Source: Ifrita kowaldi
Lineage: Eukaryota; Chordata; Aves; Passeriformes; Cinclosomatidae
DNA: 64,000 nucleotides
Reading direction: 5' to 3'
Assembly (NCBI GenBank): GCA_013398055.1
Contig: VZRS01012053.1
Coordinates: 62,001-126,000 of the forward strand
Each line of letters opens with the position of its first letter. Position 1 is the stretch's first letter. A program made the translations under genes and the position numbers. The notes below the pieces were generated by a model. It was not told the origin of the DNA and did no database searches. It saw nothing but the letters and a program-made list of their open reading frames with translations. Shown here piece after piece: positions 50,158-61,303 of the stretch.

Positions 50158-52940
50158 TAATTTTTTTTGTGCAATTTCGTGAGGTTTTGGTTTTTTTCTG
50201 ACAATAAGCATATTTCACATTTATGTACAGCCTACCATCCTTTCTGAATTGTAAAAATAGGAATTATTCTGATGAAAGAATAATTAAATTCAGCACCTAC
50301 ATATCTCTAACACAAAAGGCAAACAAAGAAATAGCTTAGTGATACACCGCAATACTCTGCAAAGAAAAGGAAACTTGCTTTGCAAATTGACTAAAGATTG
50401 TATCAGATACAAGATGAAATAGCAAAACTCTTATTCTGGGTTTCAGTAGACTGTGGGTCTTTTTGAACTCTAGCCTTTTCTGTCAGATAACTGAATAATA
50501 AACTTGTCCCAATTTTTTACATTGTCTAATCTGTCCATTGTGGCTTGATCCAAAGCAGAAACCTCATAATTAACATGTTTTTTACATGAATTTCATTTTA
50601 AAGCAAGCACAGAAACCAAGGAAAAATTCAGTATGTGAATATTTAATTGCTTCTTGTGTGTAAATCAAAAGCAACCACTAAAGGAGTGATCTAGATTAAT
50701 GAAGCATACAGTTATGATAAAATTTAATAAAAACATGTTGCTATTGATAAAGATAGTGATAAAGACATAAAGAATGAAGATATGAAGATAGATGTAAAGT
50801 TACAAAGATAAATGTAAAAACAGATACACTTCTTCTACAGAAGAGAGTTTTCTTCTCCCATGTGTATCCTATGAGAAATCTCATGGGGAAGACCCTTGAT
50901 TTTATTTTAAGGTCCAAGATGGGTTCTAATGTTGATATTCTAAAATCCTTTGTATTTTCAGCCTGCTTTCACATTAGTTTCTAATTCTCCCTTGCTTTCC
51001 ACTCTCTTGAACATGATGCTCAAAAAGAATATTTTATTTCAGCATAAAGGAAGGTTTCCCACTTGAATGCTTTGTATTGAACAAAATACATATCCATGTA
51101 ATTCTGCTTCCTGAATGTAATTATGAAGTACTGTACATACTTGTTGGGTTTCTCTAATTGAGAAAATATGAATAAGCATGAGCAAGGGCTATAGTCTTCT
51201 TCTAAAATGTTCTTATGGGTGATTTGCACATTATATCTCTAACTGTCACTTGGTCTTTTCTTTGGTGGTTATTCCCTCTTTCTCTCCACTCATTAAATAG
51301 AGACAGCCTCATGTAGCACTGGGAGATTACGCCCTCTGCCAAGCAGCATGTCCCTGCCCTGGAGGATGCTGAATAGTACATCTGAGACACTTAGGAGGAC
51401 AGATCTAAATCTACACTCTTGTTGGGTTGCCAAGGGTACTTTTGCCCTCCCCAAGCAGATGAGGGTTTTGAATATGTTTTCTTATTTTTCTTTTAATAAC
51501 CCTTTCTCTGCTTGTGAAAGCTGCAACTATATCCTGTTCTGTATCAAGTTCTGTGGCAGAGTCATGTTTAGGCTTATTTAAAAAGCAGTTATGGAAATAA
51601 AGTAAGCAACGAGGCCTTGGACATATATATAGACACACACAAATGCACACCCATGTGCATACACATATGCACACATATTTGCGTCCACAATCAGTATTGC
51701 TAAGATTTGTCACTTCCTCCTGAAAACAGGAAAATAGAACATCACATATTTTGTCTTGATCATGGCAAATATTAGTTAACCAAAACTATGGATTAAAGGC
51801 AAAGATGCATGAAACTTGCTGCCTTCCTGTATTATGTAAGTGGACTGTTATCAGTGTGAGCAGACATCTGTCTATATTCATTTTGAATTACGCTGCTGGC
51901 TTTTTTTGCCAAGACAAATAGAGTGGTAAATGTAGTAAACTAAATTTTTATTGTATGAGGAGAAATAATATCAGGATCTTGCTGAAGATGTAAAAACCCT
52001 GTAAGATAGAGCTTTTATCTCTCCTAAAAATGGATTCCAGAAACAGACGGAAAAATGCAAAATTTTCTGAAAAAAACCCAAACAGAACAAAGGTACAGGG
52101 GCAGGGGGAGAGGATCAGCCCTGCTGAGGTGAAGGTTCATTTTCTCCCCCAAAAAAGCAGCTCAGCAAACTGTGGCAGATGTCACCCTGACAGGGAAAGT
52201 GGCAAGCAGCCATCTCAGCTCTGCTTGTAACTTCTTTCACTAGAGTCAAGCTGCTTTTTCCACTCCATTCAGCATGTTTGTGAGTGCTGGGTTTGTTCAG
52301 AAGACAAAAAAGGGCAAGAGCTCTAGAATTCAATAGAAGGTCAGAATGGCAATCTTTTTTGCGGGGCCGGGCTTCCTTTTATACTGTGACATCTGGAGAC
52401 ATTACCAGAACAAATTAGAGCAATTCAAACCACCAGCAGGAAAAAGTGGGTTTTCTGTTTTTCATACAGCAGAGCTACAAATTTGAGAACAGGAACTGGG
52501 GCTCCCAACAACTCAGCATAGCAATAGATTTGCTACACTTGCTTTACAGATTCATGTGGCAACAAATGTAATCAGTGATTAAGCTAAAGATGGCCACCCT
52601 TTAGCACAGCCCCCACAAAAGGAAGAGAATAAATAATTACACTAACGAGTTTGCACTTCATTTTCATCCTGTTACAGCATGAAGTACTAATAGTTCCAAG
52701 GAGGCATGCAGCAGAATACAGAGCACACCTCCTCTTTCCGTCCGGCATTTTAATATCATGACCAATATAATTTTTTAAATTCCATATTCCAGTAAATAAT
52801 AATGCATATTTTACTTGTGGTATGGATGTAGACTCCTTAGACTATTTAGAACATTAAGTCAGTTACTGGTGCTAAATATTTTGAATATTTGGCTGACTTT
52901 GAGCTTTAGTGTTCATATTCTTTTACATTTCACACTATAC

Positions 52941-53068
52941 TTAAACAGAAATAAGTTCTTTCTACTGCCTGCGAACAGGAGAGCTGCACCGGTAATACAT
53001 CTTCTAGGTGCATTAGCTGCAGGCAAAACCGGGTCTTACAGATGTAATCTATACTTGTTAGTGGGACT
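52941..53068 (-). CDS. Candidate exon of unidentified minus-strand gene
   Basis: 128 nt: 1 nt, 42 codons, 1 nt. Bounded by TTGTTTTACTGTTGAACAG and TTTAA|GTATAG. It reads VPLTSIDYICKTRFCLQL with VLPVQLSCSQAVERTYFC further on, alternating hydrophobic and polar residues suggestive of beta strands. Of the three frames only this one is open, and it is the one phased with the exon 243 bp upstream, which leaves two bases. Confidence 0.6.
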
Positions 53069-53311
53069 CTGTTCAACAGTAAAACAATTTATTGTGTCAG
53101 ATTGGACTGAATCTCACTTTCAGGAGACTTTTCACAGCTTTTATTGTTAAAATCTTTCCCCTGTAATAATTCAATTTTCTTTTTGATTGTATAACCTTTT
53201 TTCTGCAAAACATACCTTGCTGTGATTCAGGCAGAAAAAAATGCATCTTGATGAGGTTGAGCAGAATTGTATGTGCAATACCAAGGTCCCTGCTCTATTA
53301 ATAGGAAATAC

Positions 53312-53466
53312 CTGAATAGCAAAGATATTATGCTGCCCTCTGTTAACTCAGCATTTGTAAAAATGTTCCCTTCAGGCACCAATCTCACCTTCAGGCTGAG
53401 AGCCTGCTCTGACATGACTCTGATGTCTTGATATTGGGCTGATTGCCAGCACATAATAACTTTTAC
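53312..53466 (-). CDS. Candidate exon of unidentified minus-strand gene
   Basis: 155 nt: 51 codons plus two bases. Acceptor CCCCTCAGCACTACAG, donor TATTCAG|GTATTT. It begins VKVIMCWQSAQYQDIRV and contains LVPEGNIFTNAELTEGS, a varied soluble-protein composition. A stronger-looking internal donor (CTGAAG|GTGAGA, about 53390) would end the exon early but leave the wrong phase for the next exon, which then hits a stop; the long form is preferred. A CR1 copy ends about 40 bp upstream of the acceptor. With the exon at 52941-53068 this is the best-supported pair of the gene. Confidence 0.62.
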
Positions 53467-53507
53467 CTGTAGTGCTGAGGGGACTTGGGGGACTCAGACT
53501 ACAGACG

Positions 53508-53990
53508 CACAGAATGGTTTGATTTTGAAAGGACCTTAGAGATAATCTTGTTCCAACTACCCTGCCATAGGCAGAGACAGCTTGCAATAGACCAGGTTCC
53601 TCAGAGCCTCATTCAGCCTGGCCTTGAATACCTCCAGGGATGGCGCAACCACAGTTTCTCTGGGCAACCTGTTCCAGCGTCTCACCACCCCACAGTAAAA
53701 AATTTCCTCCTAATATCTAATCCAAACCCACCGTCTCATATTTAGAAGCCGTTCTTCCCTGTTCTATCTCTAGATACTCTGGTAAAAAGCCCCTCTCCAC
53801 TTTTCTCACAGGACCTCTTTAGGTACTGGAAAGCTACAATCAAGTCTCTCTGGTGGCTTCTCTTCTCCAGGCTGAACTACCCCAACTCTCTCAGCCTGTC
53901 TTTATAGAAGAGGTATTCCAGCCCTCTGATGATCTTCACAGCCCTCCTCTTCAATCTACTGTTTCTCTCAAACTGCAGATTATTTAACCA
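53508..53990 (-). mobile_element. CR1 LINE 3' end, minus orientation
   Basis: Reads on the plus strand as the complement of CR1: CACAGAATGGTTTGATTTTG at the 3' tip, then AACCTGTTCCAGCGTCTCAC, CCAGGCTGAACTACCCCAAC and CTCTCAGCCTGTCTTTATAG. About 480 bp, 5'-truncated, moderately diverged. It lies in the putative gene's intron in the same transcriptional sense. Confidence 0.95.
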
Positions 53991-54607
53991 ACTACAGTAT
54001 TTATAGAGGGTTCCTGAATAGATACATAATATAAAAAGTAAGCGAATGAAAGTACATCTTTTAGAACACCACAGGTACCCTCCTAACAGAGAGAATCCAT
54101 TTGTTCATGTTCTGTTGTTAGGAAGAACTGCACTCAGTGCAGATGGAGTAAGATTGAAAGATCTAAAAGTTGAGTCCCAGTGACACTAAAATTAATCATG
54201 GAGTAAATCTTCTAACTCTACCAATAATAGCAACTTTTTATTTTCTGCCTTTTATATCTTCACTTACAACTTTTAATTTTCCAGAATTGTGATCTCATGA
54301 AAATAACTTGTGTTACTGTCTGAGTTCATAGGGGCATGGTGCAAAGTTTTCACCCTGCTGTGTATTACTTCTTATCTGCCAGTGTTTTCTCATTACATCA
54401 CCTTCAAGAAGACAGGCTGTTTTCTCAACAGAACCCTTGATACTGAAGGACACCAGTCATCAAACAGATGAAAAGCATTTTGAAAAACATTGGGAAACAA
54501 TAAATGCTTCCTTATCACCTAGTTTGAGAGAATTAAAAAAAAAAAAAATCATTATTAAGACTTCAAACATCCCTTTAAGATGAAGACCTCTTTACCCAGA
54601 GATGGTC
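53991..54607. other. Putative intron sequence between CR1 and LTR
   Basis: AT-rich, nothing recognised. Includes the left copy of the LTR target duplication (ATGGTC, 54602-54607). Confidence 0.4.
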
Positions 54608-54973
54608 TGTCGCTGTTTTCCCATGGACAAGTAGAGAAACGACACGGAGTCCAGGCTCAGGGATAAATGGAAGCGATTTAATAATTTTTCCAAAGGCTTT
54701 TATATGTTAGTTCGCAAAAGTGTGTTAAATGGCATAAGATAATTGGTCCTTTGGCCATCCACCCCTTGAGGGGATTGGCCAAATTCTAAGACCCCCATTT
54801 CTAAATATTTTTTTAGTTAGAACCATAACAATACTGCAAAAACAACCTGCAAGTGCAAGAAGTTTACAAAACTGTAACATTGTTTTAAATAATTTGCATG
54901 GGAAAGACAGAGCTCTCACAAAATGCAGCAGAGAGCTGGAAAATTTCTCTGCTAAAGCTTTTCAGCGTCTACA
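54608..54973 (-). mobile_element. Solo LTR of an endogenous retrovirus, class II-like
   Basis: A 366-bp solo LTR on the minus strand. It begins TGTAGACGC and ends GCGACA, the TGT...ACA termini of an LTR. It is flanked by an identical 6-bp duplication, ATGGTC, at 54602-54607 and 54974-54979. On the minus strand it has a TATA box (CATATAAAAG, about 54697-54707), an ATTAAA polyadenylation signal (54677-54682) about 15 bp on, and a U5 segment with GAGCCTGGACTCCGTGTC. A 6-bp duplication suits alpha/beta-retrovirus-type (class II) elements. No viral coding sequence is attached, so the provirus was presumably lost by LTR-LTR recombination. Confidence 0.93.
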
Positions 54974-57189
54974 ATGGTCCACAGTTATTCACCATCAGAA
55001 TGGGGTGTCTGTCTAGTTTACGGAGTGTCTTGTGTTCAGTAGGACCCCTAAGTATGAGAGTAGTGCTGGATAAAACAAGTTTTTTCTCTATAAGAGGCAA
55101 CCTACTCTTCTGAGAAGCAGGGAGTTGCACTCAGTGTTCCTTATGGGTCCTTTCCAGCTTGAGATACGCTGTGATTCTAGGAAGAGATTATACTTTGTAT
55201 AACTTGCAAGTTGAATCACTGAAACTAGCTTTTTGTTTTGCTTGTTCACTTTTAATAGAGCTGGACATAACCTCTAGAATGATGAATTCAAGCCTGTTCT
55301 GGTGGAATTTTATTATAAATCCACTATTTTACATGCTAATCCATAAAAAAACTACCAGAGCTGATATTTGAGACCTAGCTGACAAGAAGAGCAGCACTTC
55401 TTTTCTCACAAAAATAATAGCAAAAAAGGCAAACCCAGAGTTTCACCATTAAATATAATCTAATATTCACTTGCTGCATAAGTCAAGCTGACCATACACT
55501 TGCAAATACAGAAACCAAAACTGAATTTACCCAGATATGATTGGTTTATCCATTCATCCTATGCAAAGGATGCTACTATGTTATCATGTTACTAAGATTA
55601 ATTTACAAGCCAATATATGGCTGTGCTTGGTCCTTGCCAACACATGGGATTACTATGATGACCCACAGAATTATCAAAGAGTTTATGAGTATTCTTTATC
55701 CAGAATTTGGCAAGCACCTAAGACATTTCAAAAGGGCACTGTTGCACTAAAAGGGACTTGAGCTGAGTAAAACAGCCACCAAGTTGAGAAGTTTGCATTC
55801 TATACAGTACAAACTGCACCACAACCTGTTTATAGCAACAAAAAGTTTTAGTTTCAGGTGACATCTAAAAGAAAACCCTATGTCTTATGCTCAGCTTAAT
55901 CTAAGTAAAAACCATCTTAACATAGTAGATATGCTATATTGCTTATTTACTGGTATATAACTTACCTCTTTGGAAGTACTCAGGTAAACATAGTTTAGGA
56001 TCAGTGGCAGCACAAGTGTATAAAGCACTTTGAGAGAGTTGCATTTCACAGAGCATATTTTTACCTAGAGGCATTTATTTAATGAAACTATTTATTTCAG
56101 AGTCAATATTCCTTGTCTTTATTGTTTCACAGGAATATACAGATTCCTGCAAATAATTAATATCAGTGAGCCCTGAGGAAAGAAGCAAAACTATCTAGAG
56201 TCTCCTTTACATTAAATCACTTCATGACTTTTGACAGTGACAACTTCCTTAGAGAAATTATGGTTTAGGATACTTGTTTTACATATTTGTTTCACATTCC
56301 AAATGACATTCATTCTACTTTTGCTGCAAAGGAACCTACACTTCCTGAGCATGCTGACAGAATGTGAATCATACTCAAGGTTGTTAACACACTTTGCTGT
56401 TCAAAATACATGCCAACCAAAACAGAACTTAATAAAGTTCTTCCATCTAGCCTTCCTCCCAGCTATTCCCCTTTAAATAGATGACTTTTAAATGCTCTGT
56501 AATTAATGTTAAGCTGGTTTAGTTAAAGCAGAGGAAGAGATCCTGACATGATCGATATCACAACACTCTATTCTCCAAAGCTGAATCAAATGACCTGTGA
56601 AAAGTACGTTCTATTTTTATAGCCTTACACCTTCATATCTGAAAAAAATGAGCAGAAAGTATAAGATGGGTCTAAAATTGCCTGTCCATCAACATCTAAA
56701 ACTAAGATTCCCAACCTGAGTAGTTATTACAACTAGTAATGCAGAAATACAACTAAACAGATGAATCACGCTCAGATGATAATGCTAAAATGCAGGCATT
56801 GAAAGGAATGCTTATGATGTATTAAAATAAAATTATTTTAAATTAACTTCTACATTAATCTCTTACTCATACTTACTAGAAGACTGTACTGCAGAGCTTA
56901 CTGAGATATGGGATCATACCATGTTTTCAGGTATATAATTATCTCATTGCTTATTACTAGACATAGTTCTAAAAGTGTTTCCCATTTTGTTTTTTCTCTT
57001 TTCCCCCCACATTATGTACTCTGAGTGCATTGGTTCTCTCAAGGAAAACCCAAGCTAAATGCTTTTATGTGCAGAAAGATTTTTCTTATTCACCAGGGTG
57101 GATAACCAGGATAATTGCGTGTGTAAAGGTAAAGGCATGTATAAAGATAGGGCAGCAAATCTCAGCTGAGATATTCTGGGGCAGGTCAC
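54974..57189. other. Putative intron sequence
   Basis: Holds a small CR1 tail at 55.1 kb. A pair of overlapping plus-strand frames (69-74 codons) near 55540-55760 has no splice context. Otherwise featureless AT-rich DNA. Confidence 0.4.
55105..55182 (+). mobile_element. Short CR1 3' tail
   Basis: GGGAGTTGCACTCAGTGTTC, then TTATGGGTCCTTTCCAGCTT and GAGATACGCTGTGATTCTAG correspond to the last 80 or so bases of CR1 in plus orientation. Confidence 0.75.
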
Positions 57190-57278
57190 CTTTCCAAGGG
57201 TAGAAATAACTCTCCTTTCACCCTCAGTACACAGAGAGTCAACGTTTCCCTTCTCAAATGCATGAAAACCACATCTGT
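57190..57278 (-). CDS. Candidate exon of unidentified minus-strand gene
   Basis: 89 nt between CCTTGTGTTCAG and GGAAAG|GTGACC. Two frames are open. The frame phased with both neighbours (two bases in, none out) reads RCGFHAFEKGNVDSLCTEGE then RRVISTLGK. The other reads TDVVFMHLRRETLTLCVLRV, equally protein-like but out of phase with the exons on either side. Frame choice is therefore inferred from context. Confidence 0.4.
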
Positions 57279-59061
57279 CTGAACACAAGGGTTTTTTACT
57301 GATTTGTTGTAGAAAATCACAATAATAGTCATTAAGCTGACTCTAACAGAGAAGAAAAAGTAAATCTGTAATTCTTTGTTCTGTATGTGCAGTGTAGCAG
57401 TCATACACTGTCCTCATAACCGTAGTCTGGCACAAAACCAGCCTAGTTTCCCTCTGGGCTTACAGTCAAACATTTTGTACAGGCTAACAATAGAAAATGA
57501 TTTCATAGGCACAGGGTCTGCCCTGAGCTCACCCAGAAGCTTGAAGTCATTCACGCAAGCTCCCTGTTCCACTCTGTCCTTTCCCCCTTATGCCCTTCAT
57601 TGACATCCAGAACACAAACCATCCTGACTAAATTTGATATTTATATGAAGTTCTCTCCTGCCTGCAACTGACAGATTTTCAGTGCCTTTAAACACCTAGC
57701 TGAAACCTCAGTATGAAAAATTGGAATTCTGAGACCCCACATAACATACCATGAATTTGTATACTTGGATAAAAGTATGGTAGCTTCTTCAAAATTATTT
57801 TCTGTGTACAAGAGCATACTTTTTTTAAATGAGGTTTAGCCTTTTCATTGCAACTGTAGACTGCATTGCAGTTGTTGGGTGCCATGAAGAACCCTCCTAA
57901 AACTTCAGTTCTCACCTGACAACAACTGTACACGGATGCAGTGGTGAGTCACACAGGTCCCACTTCTCAGACATGACTTGGAGCTGTTACTGAAAGAGGC
58001 TGTCTTTCCTCACTTCAAGAAAAGTCAAATGAAAAGTGGGATTTTTCCAGCTATTAAAGCACCAGTCAAGGACTCAGAAACTTGTTCTTCTAATGTGATA
58101 CACGCTAGAAATTGGCTCTTTTATGCATCACAGAGGTGTTCTTCACTGCCCCCTAAATCTAGGAACTGTGTACAGCCTGGTTGGAGTCATGGGCCTGGGG
58201 TAACTTCTCACGGATATGTTTGGGATCCAGAGAGCCACTCATATGCAGCAGATTCATACACCTAAAGAAAAATGAGAATCCTTTTCCATCATGGTCCTTT
58301 GCAAATTCATTTCTCTGTTTTAATTTCATGTGTCAGAATGGGGGAAGTAGTGCACGATGTATGTTTTATACTGTCAGGCGTGAAGTGAAAATTTCAAATG
58401 CCTAAAAAGAGGGCAATGAAAACCTTTTTGAGATTGGCTATCAGATCCAATGGGAACCTAATAAAGCTTTCCATCAAAGTTCTGTGTTGTTGGGGGGTTG
58501 TTTCCTTTCTTTGGATGCGTTTAGTTTACTTTTGTTTTAAATCTGCCTATCCCAAGAATGCTGGGAAATTCAGAAGTATGACAGCTTCTCCTTTAAGGAA
58601 CAACTTCAGCCTCCCAAAATAGTTCTGGTTTTAGCAAATAAGTGTATAACTTTTATAATAATATTTCATATATAGTATTTTCTTCACAATTTCTTTAAGT
58701 CTATAAAACAGAGGTATTTAGCAATGAACCGTGTCCCAGTGTTTGACAGTTAGATGTTTCCTACTTGGTTTGGTGACGAAGACTTGAAACCATGTTTAGA
58801 TATCTTAAATGTGTTTCTAACACAGATTTGTGATTAGTCTTAATAAGTGGGTATGTTTTATCTCCTTAGGTTTGTAGAGGCATCCTGTAGCGCTTAGCTG
58901 AAGAGTTTTGTGTACTCTCCCTACCTTTTTTCCTTATCTTTCATTTAGAGAAGAAATGAACATAAACTTCAATAGCACATTAACTTTTCTTTTGAAGTTT
59001 TCATTTTAGCATGCTTCTTGGTTTTCTCTCTTCTCATTTTCTAGTATTTATTTAGCTTTAC
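57279..59061. other. Putative intron sequence
   Basis: Includes two further exon-like intervals on the minus strand (57906-57973 and 58212-58261) with good splice sites but incompatible phase. A 95-codon plus frame (57978-58265) covers the same interval and is unrecognised. Confidence 0.35.
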
Positions 59062-59253
59062 CTTCATGAAAAGCTCTTAACTTCAAGGGGCAGGAATGGG
59101 TGAATTGGTGTTCATAGCTTGTTTTGCATCCCACAAGTTTTCCTCTGGTTTTAATTATCCAACATGATTTTTGCATATTCATATGGCCTTTTACATAGGG
59201 TTGGTACAGTAATTCAAACATATTTGTAATATTCTCCATAGCATTTTCAGTAG
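59062..59253 (-). CDS. Candidate exon of unidentified minus-strand gene
   Basis: 192 nt with about 63 open codons, reading NMFELLYQPYVKGHMNMQ, then SCWIIKTRGKLVGCKTSY and HSCPLKLRAFHE. The donor CATGAAG|GTAAAG is good. The acceptor is the weak point: the strong upstream site (TTTTTGTTTCACAG, about 59310) leads into stops in every frame, so a poorer AG (AAATAGCGGCAG) must be used, or the true start is nearer the ATG at about 59239. It leaves one base, matching the two-base entry of the exon at 57190-57278. Confidence 0.42.
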
Positions 59254-60284
59254 CTGCCGCTATTTATAGTAACTGTTGAGGCTAAGTCTTTGGAATTACT
59301 GTGAAACAAAAAGGTTGTTTTGTTTGGGGGTTTTTCTTCCGATCATTACTTGGAATGATGTCTATTTTCCATTTAAACTGGAACATCTAAATGTGTTTTC
59401 AGATAGGAGGTCCCAGTTTCCTTCACTCACATTTGCACACTATCAAGAAGCATCAATGATGAACACATAGAGCGGAAGGCAAAAACTGCTAATTTGCTTT
59501 GTGGACTGAGAAACACTTAGTAAAGCTGTAGAATCACACTTGTGGTATATCTTAGAGAAGAGAAGATTCCAAGGAAAGTGAAAAAAGAGAGAGATAAGTA
59601 GGTGTTCTTTATGTCCATATGATACATACAGTGAAAAAAAAGAAGAATAAATACGCTTTAATTATATTTACAATCAGAATATAAATTTTATTAGAATGCA
59701 TATTATCTGCAAGTTTTGTTCAAGTTAGACTAAATTCTCAGCTGTGAATCGTACAAATTTGCTCAGCACAAACAAAACAAAATGTGTCATGGAAATAATT
59801 GAGCACCCTTGTTTCAACACTGAAGAATTGCTGTGAGAGCTTTTGTGGGTTTTGAATCCCATAAGTCATGAGTTTTCTCTATACGGACATTCTCTGCCTC
59901 TGCCTGAGGTACATAAGATATGAGCTTCCCTTAGTACTCTGATAATCCTTTGGCACCAAATTACCAGAACAACTAGGTCTTGGAAATAAGGTTTGCCTTC
60001 CCCAGACACCTCCAGCTGCTCTGGCTGAAGATGAAATTCTTTCTTTACAATAAATGTTTTTAAGAATTTGTGACAGGTGTGAGTATTACACATATGGGCA
60101 TTTACTCATAATGAAAGCAAATTGCTGTCAGACTACATAAGAAGAATCAGGCAAAACTAGTAAACAACAAAACACCCTTCACTGGTCTCATTGCTCTGAA
60201 GTATTCTGGGATACTTCTGAGAGCACACTCTTATGTATCCTCTGCATTTCAAGGATTCTCTAAAATAAAATATCTTCTGTACTT
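59254..60284. other. Putative intron sequence
   Basis: AT-rich, no repeat or exon recognised. Confidence 0.4.
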
Positions 60285-60715
60285 CATAAAATCATAAAAC
60301 CACAGAATGTTAAAGGGGTTGGAATGGACCTTAAAGATCATGTTGTCTCAACCTCCCACCATGGGCATGGACATCTCCCACTGGATCAGGTTGCTCAAGG
60401 CCTTACCCAGCCTGGTTTTTGAACACTGACAAGACTGGAGCATCCACAACCTCCCTGAGTGACCTGTTCTAGTGTCTAAACAGCCCACACTCCAGGTGGG
60501 GTCTCACAAGCTCAGAGTAGAGGGGAAGAATCACCTCCTTCAACCTGCTGTCCAGGGTCCTTTGGATGCAGCCCAGGATTCCATTGGCTTTCTGGGGTGG
60601 GAGTGCGTGCTGCCAGCTCATGGTGAGTTTTTCATCAACCATCACACTCCAATCTTTCTGTACAGAGCTGCTCTCAATCACCTCTTTGGCCTTTTTTTCT
60701 CTTGACATCTTTGGT
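60285..60715 (-). mobile_element. Internally deleted CR1 LINE, minus orientation
   Basis: From the left: a CR1 3' tip (AACCACAGAATGTTAAAGGG), the TTGCTCAAGG...CCAGCCTGG region and GACCTGTTCTAGTGTCT. It then jumps at about 60480 to an ORF2 piece encoding, on minus, ANGILGCIQRTLDSRLKEVI and LPLYSELVRPHLE. The intervening part of the 3' region is missing, so this copy was rearranged. No intact ORF. Confidence 0.9.
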
Positions 60716-60920
60716 CTTATAATTAAACCAGATAATCATTCTACTTCTTCTCTGCCTTAAGAGGGTAATTTCCCAAATGCAAGAAATCAATAATTTTCTT
60801 TTCTTTCCAAAGCATTCTCTGTGAATTTGTAGATTTTACCCATTTTGTCTCTTTTCCCCAGTAATGTGTTTCTGCCATTCTGTGTCCTACAGGTTTTCAC
60901 TGCTCAAGTTCTAGTCTCAC
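60716..60920. other. Putative intron sequence
   Basis: Short AT-rich spacer between the CR1 copy and the candidate exon; nothing recognised. Confidence 0.4.
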
Positions 60921-61303
60921 AAAAGTTATATTCCCTCTGAGACAGATATTGTAATAAACCCTTTGAGAGCACACGGACTCCCAAGGGCATCACTGCTGCC
61001 TGATGAGAACATAGGCATGATGATCGCTTTGTTCCTGGTCCCAGAAAGATTTGTTTCAGCTTCTCTTTGCCAACAGGAACTTCCACATTTTCTGAAACAT
61101 TCAATGATAAGACAGGTAAAACATAAATGAATGTAACTTCACAGCTTGTATCTGATATAATAAACTGCGCTGGTATATTGGTTTTATTTGCTGTGCAGGG
61201 GAAGCTGAGGGTGATCTGAATTTTGACTGCTGGCTGCTTTGCTCTCAGATATTCAGGTTGCATGGAATACAATGTCTCAAAATATGACATCAGGGGCATA
61301 TTT
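60921..61303 (-). CDS. Candidate 5'-most exon of unidentified minus-strand gene
   Basis: The longest open stretch of the proposed gene, 131 codons to a stop. I end it at the donor AACTTTT|GTGAGA (60921), leaving one base that fits the exon at 59062-59253. Readable blocks are AVKIQITLSFPCTANKTNIP, FIYVLPVLSLNVSENVEVPV and KEKLKQIFLGPGTKR. The composition is beta-rich with N-glycosylation-like NVS and NKT sites. No clear acceptor was found; the start may be anywhere from 61303 to about 61235. A possible earlier exon (61746-61804, donor TCAAAG|GTAAGG) was seen but its frame and phase are ambiguous. Confidence 0.42.

Larger units (their letters stand above)
45151..52940 (-). other. Putative long intron of the unidentified gene
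   Basis: Contains the CpG-rich islet at 46.33-46.62 kb, a diverged CR1 tail near 48.3 kb and the TTTC microsatellite at 50.07 kb. Otherwise AT-rich with only chance frames, including a 115-codon minus frame at 47459-47806 and a 106-codon plus frame at 47245-47565 that lack protein-like features. Confidence 0.35.

Noticed and set aside
49910..50218. Charged Lys/Arg/Glu-repeat frame
   Set aside because: It is the translation of the TTTC microsatellite.
57906..57973. 68-nt minus-strand exon-like interval ending GTCAG|GTGAGA
   Set aside because: Good donor, but none of its open frames fits the exit phase of the exon at 59062-59253 together with the entry phase of 57190-57278.
58212..58261. 50-nt minus-strand interval between TTTTTCTTTAG and ATATCC|GTGAGA
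   Set aside because: Excellent splice signals, but the frame needed after the exon at 59062-59253 hits a stop at its second codon. It could be a non-coding or alternative exon.
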